From the NCBI RefSeq assembly GCF_000519005.1, contig NZ_JAER01000040.1, positions 1 to 40,754 on the forward strand: a stretch of DNA of 40,754 nucleotides, written 5' to 3'. Below, one piece after another: positions 14,701-22,695 of the stretch (positions are counted from its first letter, which is position 1; the number at the start of each line of letters is the position of its first letter). This DNA comes from Nocardioides sp. J54. GTDB taxonomy: Bacteria > Actinomycetota > Actinomycetes > Propionibacteriales > Nocardioidaceae. A program made the position numbers and the translations under genes. The notes under the pieces were generated by a model. It worked only from the letters and a program-made list of their open reading frames with translations, did not search any database and was not told the origin of the DNA.

Positions 14701-15571
14701 CGGCGCCTGCCTGCTCCCGCAGCGCGACGGTGAGGGCGACGAACTCGTCGATGCCGAGCATCTCGCCGCGGGTGAGCGGGTCGATCCCGGCGGCCCGCAG
14801 CGCGGCCTCGGCGGGCTCGGAGCCCCCGGCGAGGGTGCGCAGCGCGCCGCGCAGCGCCTTGCGCCGCTGCGCGAAGGCTGCGTCGATGACCGCGAACACC
14901 TCCTCGCGGGTGACCCGGTCCGTGGGCGGCTCGCGGCGGGTCCACGCGACGAGACCCGAGTCGACGTTCGGGGCGGGCCAGAAGACGTTGCGGCCGATGG
15001 CACCGGCGCGGCGCACGTCGGCGAACCAGGCGGCCTTGGCCGAGGGGACGCCGTAGACCTTCGACCCGGGCGGGGCCGCGAGCCGGTCGGCGACCTCGGC
15101 CTGCACCATCACCAGGCCGTGCTCCAGCGACGGCAGCAGCGCCATCAGGTGCAGCAGGACCGGGACGGAGACGTTGTAGGGCAGGTTCGCGACGAGCGCC
15201 TGCGGCGGCGGGCCGGGTACGACGTCGACCGTCATCGCGTCCGCGAGCACGACCTGGAACCGGTCGGCCTGCGCGGGCGCGTAGGCGGCGATCGTGGTGG
15301 GCAGCTCGCCGGCGAGCAGCGGGTCGACCTCGATCGCGGTGACCGTCGCGCCGGCCTCGAGGAGGGCGAGGGTCAGCGAGCCGAGGCCCGGGCCGACCTC
15401 GACGACGACCTCGCCGTCGACCACTCCGGACTCGCGCACGATGCGGCGCACGGTGTTGGCGTCGATGACGAAGTTCTGACCGCGCTGCTTGGTCGGGCGC
15501 AGGTCGAGGCGCGCGGCGAGTTCGCGGACCTCCGCCGGACCGAGGAGGCGCGGCAGGGAGGTCTCGGTCAT
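14693..15571 (-). CDS. rsmA: 16S rRNA dimethyladenosine transferase RsmA (KsgA)
   Basis: A 292 aa SAM enzyme that dimethylates two adjacent adenosines (A1518/A1519 in E. coli numbering) near the 3' end of 16S rRNA. Markers: KQRGQNFVID at the N-terminus, SAM loop EVGPGLGSLT, and the catalytic VANLPYNV motif. ATG 15571 (MTETSLPRLL) is preferred over the ATG two codons upstream. A TAGGCT -10-like hexamer ends seven bases before 15571, consistent with leaderless translation, and no ribosome site is visible. It is followed by ispE with an eight-base overlap. Confidence 0.96.
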   Translation of the reverse strand: MTETSLPRLLGPAEVRELAARLDLRPTKQRGQNFVIDANTVRRIVRESGVVDGEVVVEVGPGLGSLTLALLEAGATVTAIEVDPLLAGELPTTIAAYAPAQADRFQVVLADAMTVDVVPGPPPQALVANLPYNVSVPVLLHLMALLPSLEHGLVMVQAEVADRLAAPPGSKVYGVPSAKAAWFADVRRAGAIGRNVFWPAPNVDSGLVAWTRREPPTDRVTREEVFAVIDAAFAQRRKALRGALRTLAGGSEPAEAALRAAGIDPLTRGEMLGIDEFVALTVALREQAGADE

Positions 15572-15738
15572 GCCCATCAGCCTAGGGCCCGGGGGAACCG
15601 GACCGGCGTCGTGGTCGAGGCCGACGGCGAGCGGGTCGAGCTCGGCGACGTCGCCCTGCACGACGGTGCGTGGGTCGTGTTCGCCGGCTGACCCGCTCGC
15701 CGTGAGCGGATGACCGGGAGCGTCGGTCGCGGGGACCG

Positions 15739-16899
15739 TCAGCGGGGCAGGCCCAGCTGGGCGGAGCAGTGCGGCCAGGCGCCGTACCCGCCGGAGGCGT
15801 CGCGGAGCTTGGTCGCGATGGCGATCTGGGTCTCGCGCGAGGCCTGGTGCGGGTAGCCGGTGCCGCCGTACGCCTGCCAGGTGCCGAGGTTGAACTGCAG
15901 GCCGCCGTAGTAGCCGTTGCCCGTGTTGATCGCCCAGTTGCCGCCGGACTCGCACTGCGCGAGGCGGTCCCAGACGGAGTTGCCGCCGGCGAAGTTCGGC
16001 GCGACCTCCCTGGTGCCCACGTGGACGACCTCGGTGCGCGGCGCCTTCTTCACGTCCTCCTTGAGGACGACGCGGCGCACGACGTCACCGTTGCGGACGA
16101 CCACGCGGTAGGTCACGTCGCGGACGCCGTCGACGCCCTCGGTGACGACCTTGGCCTCGCCCTTGTTCATGGAGTCGTCGGGGACCTCGCGGGTCGCGGC
16201 CGGGATGGTCTCGGCCTTGACCCGGCGCTTGCGGTGCTCGATGTCGACGTAGACCACCCGGTCGCCGTCCTTCACCCTGGCCTTGCGGCCGGGGCGGACG
16301 CGGTCGAGGGCGTCCAGCTCGACGCCGGCCAGCTCGAGGGCCTCCTCGACGGTCAGAGCGGGGACGGTCTTGCGCACGGGCTTCTTGCCGGCCAGCTTCA
16401 GGACGAGCGTCTTCGGGGTGACGACCTCGATCTCGGCGCCGCCACGGTCGATGCTGGCGCTACGGCTGGTGGAGAGCCGGCTGTCGGCGTACAGAACGCC
16501 GATCTGGTCGAGCGCACCGTTGACGTCCAGGGCGGTCACCCAGTGGGTCGACGTCTTGCCGTCGACCGTCAGCTCGACGGGGCGGCTGTACCGGACGGCG
16601 ATGCGGTCGCCGTCCTCGACCTGCTCGTCGAGGCCGGGCTGGACGAGGTCGCGGTCGGAGACCTCGACGCCCTCGTCCTCGAGCACGTCGCGGACGGTGC
16701 CGCCGAACGTGCTGACGGTGCGCTCCTTGCCGTCGACGGCGAGCGTGACCTCGTCAGAGAGGGACGAGTAGCCCCAGGTCACCGTGGAGACGGCGAGGAG
16801 GACCCCGACGACGGTGGCGACGAGGGCGACCCGGCTCTGGGTCAGCTTGTGGACGATCCCCTTGAGGGACTGGGCGAGGTGAGGGCGCGCAACTGGCAC
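15739..16899 (-). CDS. rpfB: Resuscitation-promoting factor RpfB-type muralytic transglycosylase
   Basis: A 386 aa cell-wall lytic enzyme. Order: basic N-terminus, one membrane anchor (about 24-43), three DUF348 ubiquitin-like repeats (roughly 50-95, 106-150, 163-207), a G5 domain (about 210-285) and a C-terminal transglycosylase-like domain (about 306-386). The catalytic Glu is E317 in AQCESGGNW. Cys316 and Cys378 match the disulfide of Rpf catalytic domains. The DUF348x3-G5-Rpf order is that of RpfB, which cleaves peptidoglycan to end dormancy. The start is GTG 16899 with GGAG four bases before. A 276 bp structured leader precedes it. Confidence 0.95.
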   Translation of the reverse strand: MPVARPHLAQSLKGIVHKLTQSRVALVATVVGVLLAVSTVTWGYSSLSDEVTLAVDGKERTVSTFGGTVRDVLEDEGVEVSDRDLVQPGLDEQVEDGDRIAVRYSRPVELTVDGKTSTHWVTALDVNGALDQIGVLYADSRLSTSRSASIDRGGAEIEVVTPKTLVLKLAGKKPVRKTVPALTVEEALELAGVELDALDRVRPGRKARVKDGDRVVYVDIEHRKRRVKAETIPAATREVPDDSMNKGEAKVVTEGVDGVRDVTYRVVVRNGDVVRRVVLKEDVKKAPRTEVVHVGTREVAPNFAGGNSVWDRLAQCESGGNWAINTGNGYYGGLQFNLGTWQAYGGTGYPHQASRETQIAIATKLRDASGGYGAWPHCSAQLGLPR

Positions 16900-17175
16900 G
16901 ATTCTCCGAACTTCGTACTCCCCGGGCCTCGGTGACCAGTCGCGTCCGGGCCCCCCAGGCCTGCGTCAGAACAGGCTCCGGACTCCGTGCGGACTGGTCG
17001 GGAAGGTGCTCCCCCGATCCCGGCCGACCCGTCTACCAGAACAAGGTCCGGAGGTCGATGCAACTCCTGAGAGCCCTCTTCAGGCGGTGGACGTGACTCG
17101 TCTCACGTCCTTCCGCTTGCTCTTGCAAGCATCCTGCTGGCGCCCTGCAAGCGATCTCCTGCCGCTCGGGCCGGC
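16900..17175 (-). promoter_or_regulatory. Structured leader region upstream of rpfB
   Basis: 276 bp with no gene between tatD and rpfB, packed with inverted repeats (plus-strand positions): GGACGTGA/TCACGTCC (17089-17110, six-base loop); GCTTGC/GCAAGC (17115-17130); CCTGA/TCAGG (17066-17084). Nearest the start is a three-tier stem at 16934-16999, in which GACCAGTC pairs with GACTGGTC, TCCGG with CCGGA, and GCCTG with CAGGC. A 15 bp direct repeat (CAGAACAAGGTCCGG at 17036, CAGAACAGGCTCCGG at 16967) flanks part of it. I read this as a 5' leader with RNA structure that may control rpfB. It does not show the GGGGUGAAUC-type core of the c-di-AMP (ydaO) riboswitch that precedes some actinobacterial rpf genes. 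Confidence 0.55.
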
Positions 17176-18021
17176 CTACCAGGTGCCGCCGAAGGCCGTC
17201 TCGGTGTTGGTGTCGATGGCGGCGCAGAGCTCACCGAGGTCGTCGCCGCGCTCGGCGGCCATCGCCCGCACCGTGAGCGGCACGAGGTACGACGCGTTCG
17301 TGCGGCCGCGGTGCGGCACCGGGGTCAGGTAGGGGGCGTCGGTCTCCACCAGCAGTCGGTCGCGCGGGACCACGCGCAGGGCCTCGCGCAGGGGCTCGGC
17401 GTTCTTGAAGGTGACCGTGCCGGCGAAGGACAGGAAGGCGCCGCGGTCGAGGCAGGCACGGGCGAAGTCCGCGTCCCCGGAGAAGCAGTGCATCACCCAC
17501 CGCTGCGGGGTGCCCTCGGCGTCGAGCACCTCCAGCACCTCGTCGTGGGTGTCGCGGTCGTGGATGACGAGGGTCTTGTCGAGCCGCTTCGCGATGTCGA
17601 TGTGCCGCGCGAAGGACTCGACCTGCACGGCGCGGCCGTCCTCCCCCGTGCGGAAGGCGTCGAGGCCGGTCTCCCCCACCGCGCGCACCTTCTCGTGGGC
17701 GCCGGCGAGGTCCTCGATCTCCTCCAACGCGGCCTCGAGCGCGGCGCGCCCACCGTCGGCGAGGATGCGCGGCGCCTCGTTGGGGTGCAGGGCGACGCCG
17801 GCGACCAGGGCGTGGTGGTCCGCGGCCGCGGCGACCGCCCAGCGGGCGCCGGGCAGGTCGCAACCGATCTGCACGATCCGCGGGACGCCCACGGCGGCCG
17901 CTGCAGCGAGCGCCTCGGTCACCGGCCACGGCTCGTCGCCCCGACCGATGTCGAGGTGGCAGTGGTTGTCGACGACCGGGTGCGGCAGCGGCTCCGGGAC
18001 CGGCGGGCGCTGGTCGCTCAC
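17176..18021 (-). CDS. tatD: TatD-family metal-dependent DNase
   Basis: A 281 aa TIM-barrel hydrolase. Metal ligands: DNHCHLD (His20, His22), the GETGLD motif (Glu near 113), HDR, HCFSG and ETDAPYL near the C-terminus. TatD enzymes are 3'-5' exonucleases and are found beside rpfB-rsmA in many actinobacteria. GTG 18021 overlaps the upstream hydrolase stop by four bases (GTGA) and directly precedes the Pro-rich N-terminus. The frame is open further upstream only as an antisense-like reading of the hydrolase gene. Confidence 0.93.
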   Translation of the reverse strand: MSDQRPPVPEPLPHPVVDNHCHLDIGRGDEPWPVTEALAAAAAVGVPRIVQIGCDLPGARWAVAAAADHHALVAGVALHPNEAPRILADGGRAALEAALEEIEDLAGAHEKVRAVGETGLDAFRTGEDGRAVQVESFARHIDIAKRLDKTLVIHDRDTHDEVLEVLDAEGTPQRWVMHCFSGDADFARACLDRGAFLSFAGTVTFKNAEPLREALRVVPRDRLLVETDAPYLTPVPHRGRTNASYLVPLTVRAMAAERGDDLGELCAAIDTNTETAFGGTW

Positions 18022-18902
18022 GACGCGGCGGGGGTCGGGCGGACGCGGGCGAGGATCGCGGCGACGAGGCGGTCCGGCGCGTGGGTGGGGACCCAGTGCG
18101 AGACCCCCTGCAGCTCGACGAACCGGAAGGGCGCGTCGACCCAGGCGTCGGTGTGGGCGGGGCCCCACCGGTCGACGGCGACGTCGCCGTCGCTCCAGAC
18201 CATCGTGGTCGGCACGGTGACGGTCCGGCGCAGCAGGCGCGGGTCCTCCAGAGCCATGGCGCGGTACCAGTTGAGCGCCGTGGGGAGCGCCCCGTCGGCG
18301 ACGACCTCGGCGCGGAACCGCTCCGCGTCCTGCTCGGTCATCCCGAAGGAGGCGACGAGCCGGTCGGCGGCGCGGGAGCCCAGCAGGCGCTCCGGCAGCA
18401 GGGGCAGCTGGAAGGCCAGCATGTACCAGGAGTGGAGCAGCTGGGTGCTGCGGACCATCGCCTTCATGAACACCAGCGGGTGCGGGACGGACACCGCGGT
18501 CAGCGTCGCCACCCGGTCGGGGTGGTGCGCGGCGAGCAGCCACGCCGGGATCGCGCCCCAGTCGTGGCCCACGACGTGCACCTTCCCCTGCGGGGCGACC
18601 GCCTCGGCGAGCGCGAGGACGTCGGCGAGCAGCTCGCGCATCCGGTACGCACGACGACCGGGCGGCCGTGCGCCACGGGAGTAGCCGCGCTGGTCCATCG
18701 CCACCGTGCGGTAGCCCGCGGCGTGCAGCTGCGGCGCGACCAGCCGCCAGCAGGTGGACCGCTCCGGGAAGCCGTGGAGCAGCAGCACGGGCTCGCCGTC
18801 GACCGGGCCCTCGTCGTACACGTCGAAGGTGAGGGTGCCGCGGACCAGGCTGGTCAGCCTCCCGGTCGCGGTCGGGTCGGTCGGGTCAGTCATCTCAGTC
18901 AT
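18018..18902 (-). CDS. Alpha/beta hydrolase, epoxide hydrolase-like
   Basis: An alpha/beta hydrolase of about 294 aa. It has LLLHGFPERSTCW (oxyanion), AMDQRGYSRG, the nucleophile elbow GHDWGAIPAW with an Asp nucleophile, an acidic residue in VWSDGDVAVD, and the catalytic His in QGVSHWVPTHAPDR. This is the same subclass as the hydrolase at 9933-10844. Two starts are possible: ATG 18902 (MTEMTDPT), overlapping the rsmI stop by eight bases, or ATG 18893, one base after it. The first is used because such overlaps are the rule in this run. Substrate unknown. Confidence 0.88.
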   Translation of the reverse strand: MTEMTDPTDPTATGRLTSLVRGTLTFDVYDEGPVDGEPVLLLHGFPERSTCWRLVAPQLHAAGYRTVAMDQRGYSRGARPPGRRAYRMRELLADVLALAEAVAPQGKVHVVGHDWGAIPAWLLAAHHPDRVATLTAVSVPHPLVFMKAMVRSTQLLHSWYMLAFQLPLLPERLLGSRAADRLVASFGMTEQDAERFRAEVVADGALPTALNWYRAMALEDPRLLRRTVTVPTTMVWSDGDVAVDRWGPAHTDAWVDAPFRFVELQGVSHWVPTHAPDRLVAAILARVRPTPAAS

Positions 18903-19731
18903 CGATGTGCACCACCTGGTAGACGTCGCGCTTCGGCACCCCAGCCTGTACGGCGACCGCCGCGATCGCATCCTTGCGCCGCATCCCGGACTCCTCGAGC
19001 TCGGCGACGGCGGCGCGCAGGCTGGCGGGGTCGCTGGACAGGGCGGCCGCCGGCTCGGCGCCGGAGACGACGATGGTCACCTCGCCGCGCACCCCTTCCG
19101 CGGCCCAGTCGACGAGCTCGGCGAGCGGGCCGCGTCGTACCTCCTCGTGGGTCTTGGTCAGCTCACGGCACACGACGGCGGCACGGTCGGCGCCGAACGC
19201 GTCGCGCATCGCGGCGAGCGCGGCCTCGGTGCGGTGCGGTGCCTCGAAGAACACCATCGTGCGCTGCTCGGCACCGAGGTCGGCCAGGCGCCGGGCGCGC
19301 TCGCCGGCCTTGCGGGGCAGGAAGCCCTCGAAGCAGAACCGGTCGACCGGCAGGCCGGACACCGCGAGCGCGGTGAGCACCGCGGACGGCCCCGGCACCG
19401 CCGTGACCCGGATGCCCTGCTCGACGGCGGCGGCGACGAGGCGGTAGCCCGGGTCGCTCACGCTGGGCATGCCGGCGTCGGTGACCAGCACGACCCGCTC
19501 CCCCGCGACGAGCGCCTCGACCAGGGTCGGGGTGCGTGCGGACTCGTTGCCCTCGAAGTAGGACACGACGCGTCCGCGGAGCTCGATGCCGAGGTCGGTG
19601 GTGAGCCGCCGCAACCGGCGGGTGTCCTCCGCCGCCACGACGTCGGCGGCCGCCAGCTCCTCGGCGAGGCGGGGCGGGGCGTCGCCGACCTGGCCGATCG
19701 GGGTGCCTGCGAGGACGAGGACTCCGGTCAC
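18895..19731 (-). CDS. rsmI: 16S rRNA (cytidine-1402-2'-O)-methyltransferase RsmI
   Basis: A 278 aa tetrapyrrole-methylase-fold enzyme that 2'-O-methylates C1402 of 16S rRNA. Family markers: GTPIGQVGDAPPR, AAEDTRRLRRL, VTDAGMPSVSDPG, VPGPSA and FFEAPHRTEAAL. The C-terminal helical part (GMRRKDAIAAVAVQAGVPKRDVYQ) is also typical. The start is GTG 19731, the codon directly before the first strand. It diverges from the mannosyltransferase gene across only 38 bp. Confidence 0.96.
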   Translation of the reverse strand: MTGVLVLAGTPIGQVGDAPPRLAEELAAADVVAAEDTRRLRRLTTDLGIELRGRVVSYFEGNESARTPTLVEALVAGERVVLVTDAGMPSVSDPGYRLVAAAVEQGIRVTAVPGPSAVLTALAVSGLPVDRFCFEGFLPRKAGERARRLADLGAEQRTMVFFEAPHRTEAALAAMRDAFGADRAAVVCRELTKTHEEVRRGPLAELVDWAAEGVRGEVTIVVSGAEPAAALSSDPASLRAAVAELEESGMRRKDAIAAVAVQAGVPKRDVYQVVHIDD

Positions 19732-19755
19732 GGTGAGGATCCTCGCACGGTTGCG

Positions 19756-19761
19756 TAGGCT
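19756..19761 (+). promoter_or_regulatory. -10-like hexamer for a leaderless mannosyltransferase transcript
   Basis: TAGGCT (19756-19761) matches the actinobacterial TANNNT -10 pattern and ends eight bases before GTG 19770. No ribosome site lies between, consistent with leaderless translation. No convincing -35 was seen at the right distance. Confidence 0.5.
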
Positions 19762-19769
19762 TCCCGACC

Positions 19770-21548
19770 GTGACCGTCGTCGAGGAGGAGGGCCGCCGCA
19801 CGTCCGCTGGCCCGCGCAGCCTCACGACCCTCTCGTCCACGGCGGCAGGACGCCGGGTGCCCCACGCGATCGACCGCGCGCTCGGCCCCCTGCGCCACCT
19901 CCGCGCCCGCCAGCGGCTCGTCGGCTGGCTCGGCCCTATCGCGATCACCCTGCTGGCGCTCGGCCTGCGCCTGGTCGGGCTCGGCGACCCGAAGCGCTTC
20001 GCCTTCGACGAGACCTACTACGCCAAGGACGCGTGGTCGCTGCTCAACAACGGCTACATCCAGACCTACCTGGACGACGTCGACGGCAACACCAAGACCG
20101 ACATCAACGCCGACATCCTCGCCGGGCACACGCAGGACGTGTGGACCGGTGAGCCCTCGCTCGCGGTGCACCCCGACGTCGGGAAGTGGCTGATCGCGCT
20201 CGGCGAGAAGGCGTTCGGCATGGACCCGTTCGGCTGGCGGATCTCCGCCGCGGTCGCGGGCGCGCTGATGGTCCTCGTCATCTGCCGGCTGGTACGACGC
20301 CTGACCGGGTCGACGCTGCTCGGCTGCGTCGCTGGCACGCTGCTGATGCTCGACGGCCTGCACTTCGTGCTGTCGCGGCTCGCCCTGCTCGACATCTTCC
20401 TCGCGCTCTTCCTGCTGTGCGGGGTGCACTGCATCGTCGCCGACCGGGACTGGTTGCGCCGCCGCCTCGCCGCCCGCGCCGCCCTGCGGGAGGACGGCAC
20501 CCTGCCCGGCTGGGGCGGGCGGGTCCTGCTCCGCCCGTGGCTGCTCGCCGGCGGCATCTGCTTCGGCCTGGCGATCGGCACCAAGTGGACCGCGCTCTAC
20601 CCGCTGGCCGCCTTCGGCGTGCTGTGCTGGCTCTGGAGCGCCGGTGCCCGGCGGATGCTCGGCATCCGGTTCGCCGTGCTCAAGGGCGCCGTCGCCGACG
20701 GCGTACCCGCCTTCGTGCACCTCGTCGTCGTCGCCGGCCTCGTCTACGTCGCGACGTGGGGAGGCTGGCTGGCGCACGCGAACGAGTACGAGGAGCACCT
20801 CAGCTCCACGCAGTACCGCCAGTACACCGGCCAGGGCCACTGCGCGGACGACGACGACTCCTACGTCGCCACCGACCTCGACGACACGAAGAAGTGGCCG
20901 ACCGCGACCGAGAAGGACGCCGACGGCCTGGGCGAGGCCTGGCAGTCGCTGCGCTCGCTCTGGTACTACCACCAGGACGTCTTCACCTTCCACACCCACT
21001 TCCTCAACTGCTCCGAGCACTTCTACGAGTCGAAGCCGTCGAGCTGGCTGCTGATCAACCGCCCGGTGGGTGTGGCCGTCACCAACGACATCCCGCCCGG
21101 CGAGCAGGGCTGCGGCGCCCCCGCCGGCAGCGACTGCATCAAGCAGGTGCTCCTGCTGCCGACCCCGGTGCTGTGGTGGGGCGGCCTGGTCGCCCTGCTC
21201 TTCTCCGCCGTGATGTGGGTCGGCGCCCGCGACTGGCGCTACGGCCTCGCCGTCGTCGGCGCCCTGTCCACCTGGCTGCCGTGGATGCAGTACGACGACC
21301 GCCCGATCTTCATCTTCTACGCGATCGCGGTGCTGCCGTTCACCGTCATCGCCACCACCCTCGCGATCGGCCACCTCATCGGCCCGTCCCGCCTGCCCTC
21401 GGCGCGCCGTACCGTCGGCGTCGTGGTCGGCGGCGCCTTCGTCATCCTCACCCTCGTCAACTTCGCCTGGTTCTGGCCCATCTGGACCAACCAGCTGCTC
21501 ACCCACAGCGAGTGGCTCGACCGCATCTGGTTCACCCGCTGGGTCTAG
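19770..21548 (+). CDS. pmt: Dolichyl-phosphate-mannose--protein mannosyltransferase (GT39, Pmt)
   Basis: A 592 aa polytopic membrane glycosyltransferase that O-mannosylates exported proteins using polyprenyl-phosphate mannose. After a 50-residue cytosolic stretch comes helix 1 (about 51-70) and then the catalytic loop FDETYYAKDAW, with the conserved Asp80-Glu81 pair of GT39. Further helices are at about 150-170, 180-215, 255-290, 310-330, 435-460, 465-485, 490-515 and 530-552. The large loop around 335-430 with paired Cys is external. Its position next to rsmI is conserved in actinobacteria. GTG 19770 fits a leaderless start. Confidence 0.95.
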   Translation: MTVVEEEGRRTSAGPRSLTTLSSTAAGRRVPHAIDRALGPLRHLRARQRLVGWLGPIAITLLALGLRLVGLGDPKRFAFDETYYAKDAWSLLNNGYIQTYLDDVDGNTKTDINADILAGHTQDVWTGEPSLAVHPDVGKWLIALGEKAFGMDPFGWRISAAVAGALMVLVICRLVRRLTGSTLLGCVAGTLLMLDGLHFVLSRLALLDIFLALFLLCGVHCIVADRDWLRRRLAARAALREDGTLPGWGGRVLLRPWLLAGGICFGLAIGTKWTALYPLAAFGVLCWLWSAGARRMLGIRFAVLKGAVADGVPAFVHLVVVAGLVYVATWGGWLAHANEYEEHLSSTQYRQYTGQGHCADDDDSYVATDLDDTKKWPTATEKDADGLGEAWQSLRSLWYYHQDVFTFHTHFLNCSEHFYESKPSSWLLINRPVGVAVTNDIPPGEQGCGAPAGSDCIKQVLLLPTPVLWWGGLVALLFSAVMWVGARDWRYGLAVVGALSTWLPWMQYDDRPIFIFYAIAVLPFTVIATTLAIGHLIGPSRLPSARRTVGVVVGGAFVILTLVNFAWFWPIWTNQLLTHSEWLDRIWFTRWV

Positions 21549-21563
21549 CCCGGCCTGCAAGCG

Positions 21564-21694
21564 CACCACGACGAGGTGCGGGTTGTGGCGGCGCGACGTG
21601 CGGGTCATGTCCGGCGCTACCCCGACCACGAGGCGCACCTCAGGCAGCCACAAGGCGCACCTCGCGGAACCATGAGGCGCACCTCGTCGTGGTG
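21564..21694. repeat. 22 bp-period repeats arranged as a large inverted repeat
   Basis: Three direct copies of AGGCGCACCTC start at 21631, 21653 and 21675, exactly 22 bp apart, each preceded by CCACG, CCACA or CCATG. Two related copies lie inverted upstream (ACGAGGTGCGGGTTGTGG near 21571; GACGTGCGGGTCATG near 21595), again 22 bp apart. The outer ends are a perfect 17 bp inverted repeat (CACCACGACGAGGTGCG at 21564-21580; its complement at 21678-21694). The array fills the gap between two convergent genes and may act as a bidirectional terminator. Confidence 0.8.
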
Positions 21695-21696
21695 GA

Positions 21697-21966
21697 TCAG
21701 TGGTTGCGCAGGGCGTCGATGAGCTCGTCCTTGTTCATCTTCGAGCGGCCCTCGATGTCGAGCTCGGCGGCGCGGTCCTGGAGCTCGTCGACGGTCCAGT
21801 CCTCGTAGTCGCCGGCCTTGCCGCCGCGGCGGCCGACCTCGGAGGCACCCTCGTTGTCGGCGGCGTTGGAGATGCGGGCGGCCTTCTCCTTGCTGGCGCC
21901 GTCCTCACGCAGCTCCTCGTACATGTCGGGGTTCTTGATCCCGGGACCGTGGTCCTTGCCGGGCAT
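21697..21966 (-). CDS. Small protein with Rho_N/SAP-like C-terminal motif
   Basis: An 89 aa soluble protein. The first half (MPGKDHGPGIKNPDMYEEL, then GASKEKAARISNAADNEGASEVGRRGG) is a polar segment found in small actinobacterial stress proteins. The second half (WTVDELQDRAAELDIEGRSKMNKDELIDALRN) matches the helix-extended-helix Rho termination factor N-terminal/SAP fold, suggesting nucleic-acid binding. GAGAGGAG lies five bases before ATG 21966. A GTCT-N15-GGGTA box (22007-22030) just upstream suggests stress sigma-factor control. Confidence 0.85.
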   Translation of the reverse strand: MPGKDHGPGIKNPDMYEELREDGASKEKAARISNAADNEGASEVGRRGGKAGDYEDWTVDELQDRAAELDIEGRSKMNKDELIDALRNH

Positions 21967-22005
21967 GGCAGCTCCTCTCGTGGTCCGTGCTGGGTCACCC
22001 TGTCG

Positions 22006-22695
22006 CTACCCGAGCAGCGGGCTGACAGACGCGCCGGGGCCGACCCGCACCTCGCCGCGGTCGCGGTCCACCTCGACCTCCGGGCCGACCTCCACGACGC
22101 GCGCGTGGCGGTGCAGCCAGCGCACCGCGTCGGCGAGCAGCCAGGGGCCGGACTCGCTGCGGCGGTCGTAGCCGAGCAGGGCGCCGGGGCGGCCGGGACC
22201 GACGACCAGGGCGTCGACGACCGAGCCGCGACCGTCGGCCACCCGGGTGATGCGTACGTCGAGCAGGCGGCTGCTCCGGTGCAGGCCCACCTCGGGCGGC
22301 GCGGTGACCGGCATGCCGAGCAGCTGGCCGAGCCGGACCCGCTCGGGTGCGGCCGCGTCGACCTCCTCGCGGGGGCGGAGCAGGCCGGCGCCCGGCACGG
22401 TGAGGTGGACGGCGCTGGCGATCTCGTCGACCAGATCCATCTCCACCACGTCCGGGGCGTCGCCGCCGGCGACGACGTCGTGGACGCTGGCGTGGGTGCG
22501 GGCCATCACGGCGCCGAGGCGCGGCCCGAAGCGCGGGAGGAGGGCGGGCAGGCCCGCCAGCAGGCCGGTCGGCACCAGCGACCCGTCGGCGGCGACCGTG
22601 AGCTCGACGTCGTCGACCTTGCACACCAGCCGCTCGTCGCAGTCGAGGACCTGCCGGTCCAGCAGGTGCAGCGCGGCGTCGTAGGAGTCCCTCAT
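22006..22695 (-). CDS. PRC-barrel-like protein, partner of the Nramp-like transporter
   Basis: A 229 aa soluble protein. Two stretches have the PRC-barrel strand pattern: LLDRQVLDCDERLVCKVDDVEL at the start and LLDVRITRVADGRGSVVDALVV near 145-165, followed by LLGYDRR and REVRVG. Between them is a segment (LLPRFGPRLGAVMARTHAS) like the link to an MgtE-N type domain. No CBS or membrane domain is present. It starts at ATG 22695, sharing one base with the transporter stop (TGATG), so the two are translationally coupled. A role as cytosolic regulator of the transporter is inferred. Confidence 0.7.
   Translation of the reverse strand: MRDSYDAALHLLDRQVLDCDERLVCKVDDVELTVAADGSLVPTGLLAGLPALLPRFGPRLGAVMARTHASVHDVVAGGDAPDVVEMDLVDEIASAVHLTVPGAGLLRPREEVDAAAPERVRLGQLLGMPVTAPPEVGLHRSSRLLDVRITRVADGRGSVVDALVVGPGRPGALLGYDRRSESGPWLLADAVRWLHRHARVVEVGPEVEVDRDRGEVRVGPGASVSPLLG

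Noticed and set aside
16900..17175. c-di-AMP (ydaO) riboswitch before rpfB
   Set aside because: Location fits, but the conserved GGGGUGAAUC-like and paired GGGGACC-type cores are not visible on the sense strand. Kept only as an unclassified structured leader.
21631..21685. Short CRISPR array
   Set aside because: Repeat is 11-16 bp with 6-11 bp spacers, copies also run inverted, and no cas genes are near. It is a short-period palindromic repeat, not CRISPR.
22006..22695. MgtE magnesium channel
   Set aside because: Only PRC-like and linker segments are present; there are no CBS domains and no membrane helices.
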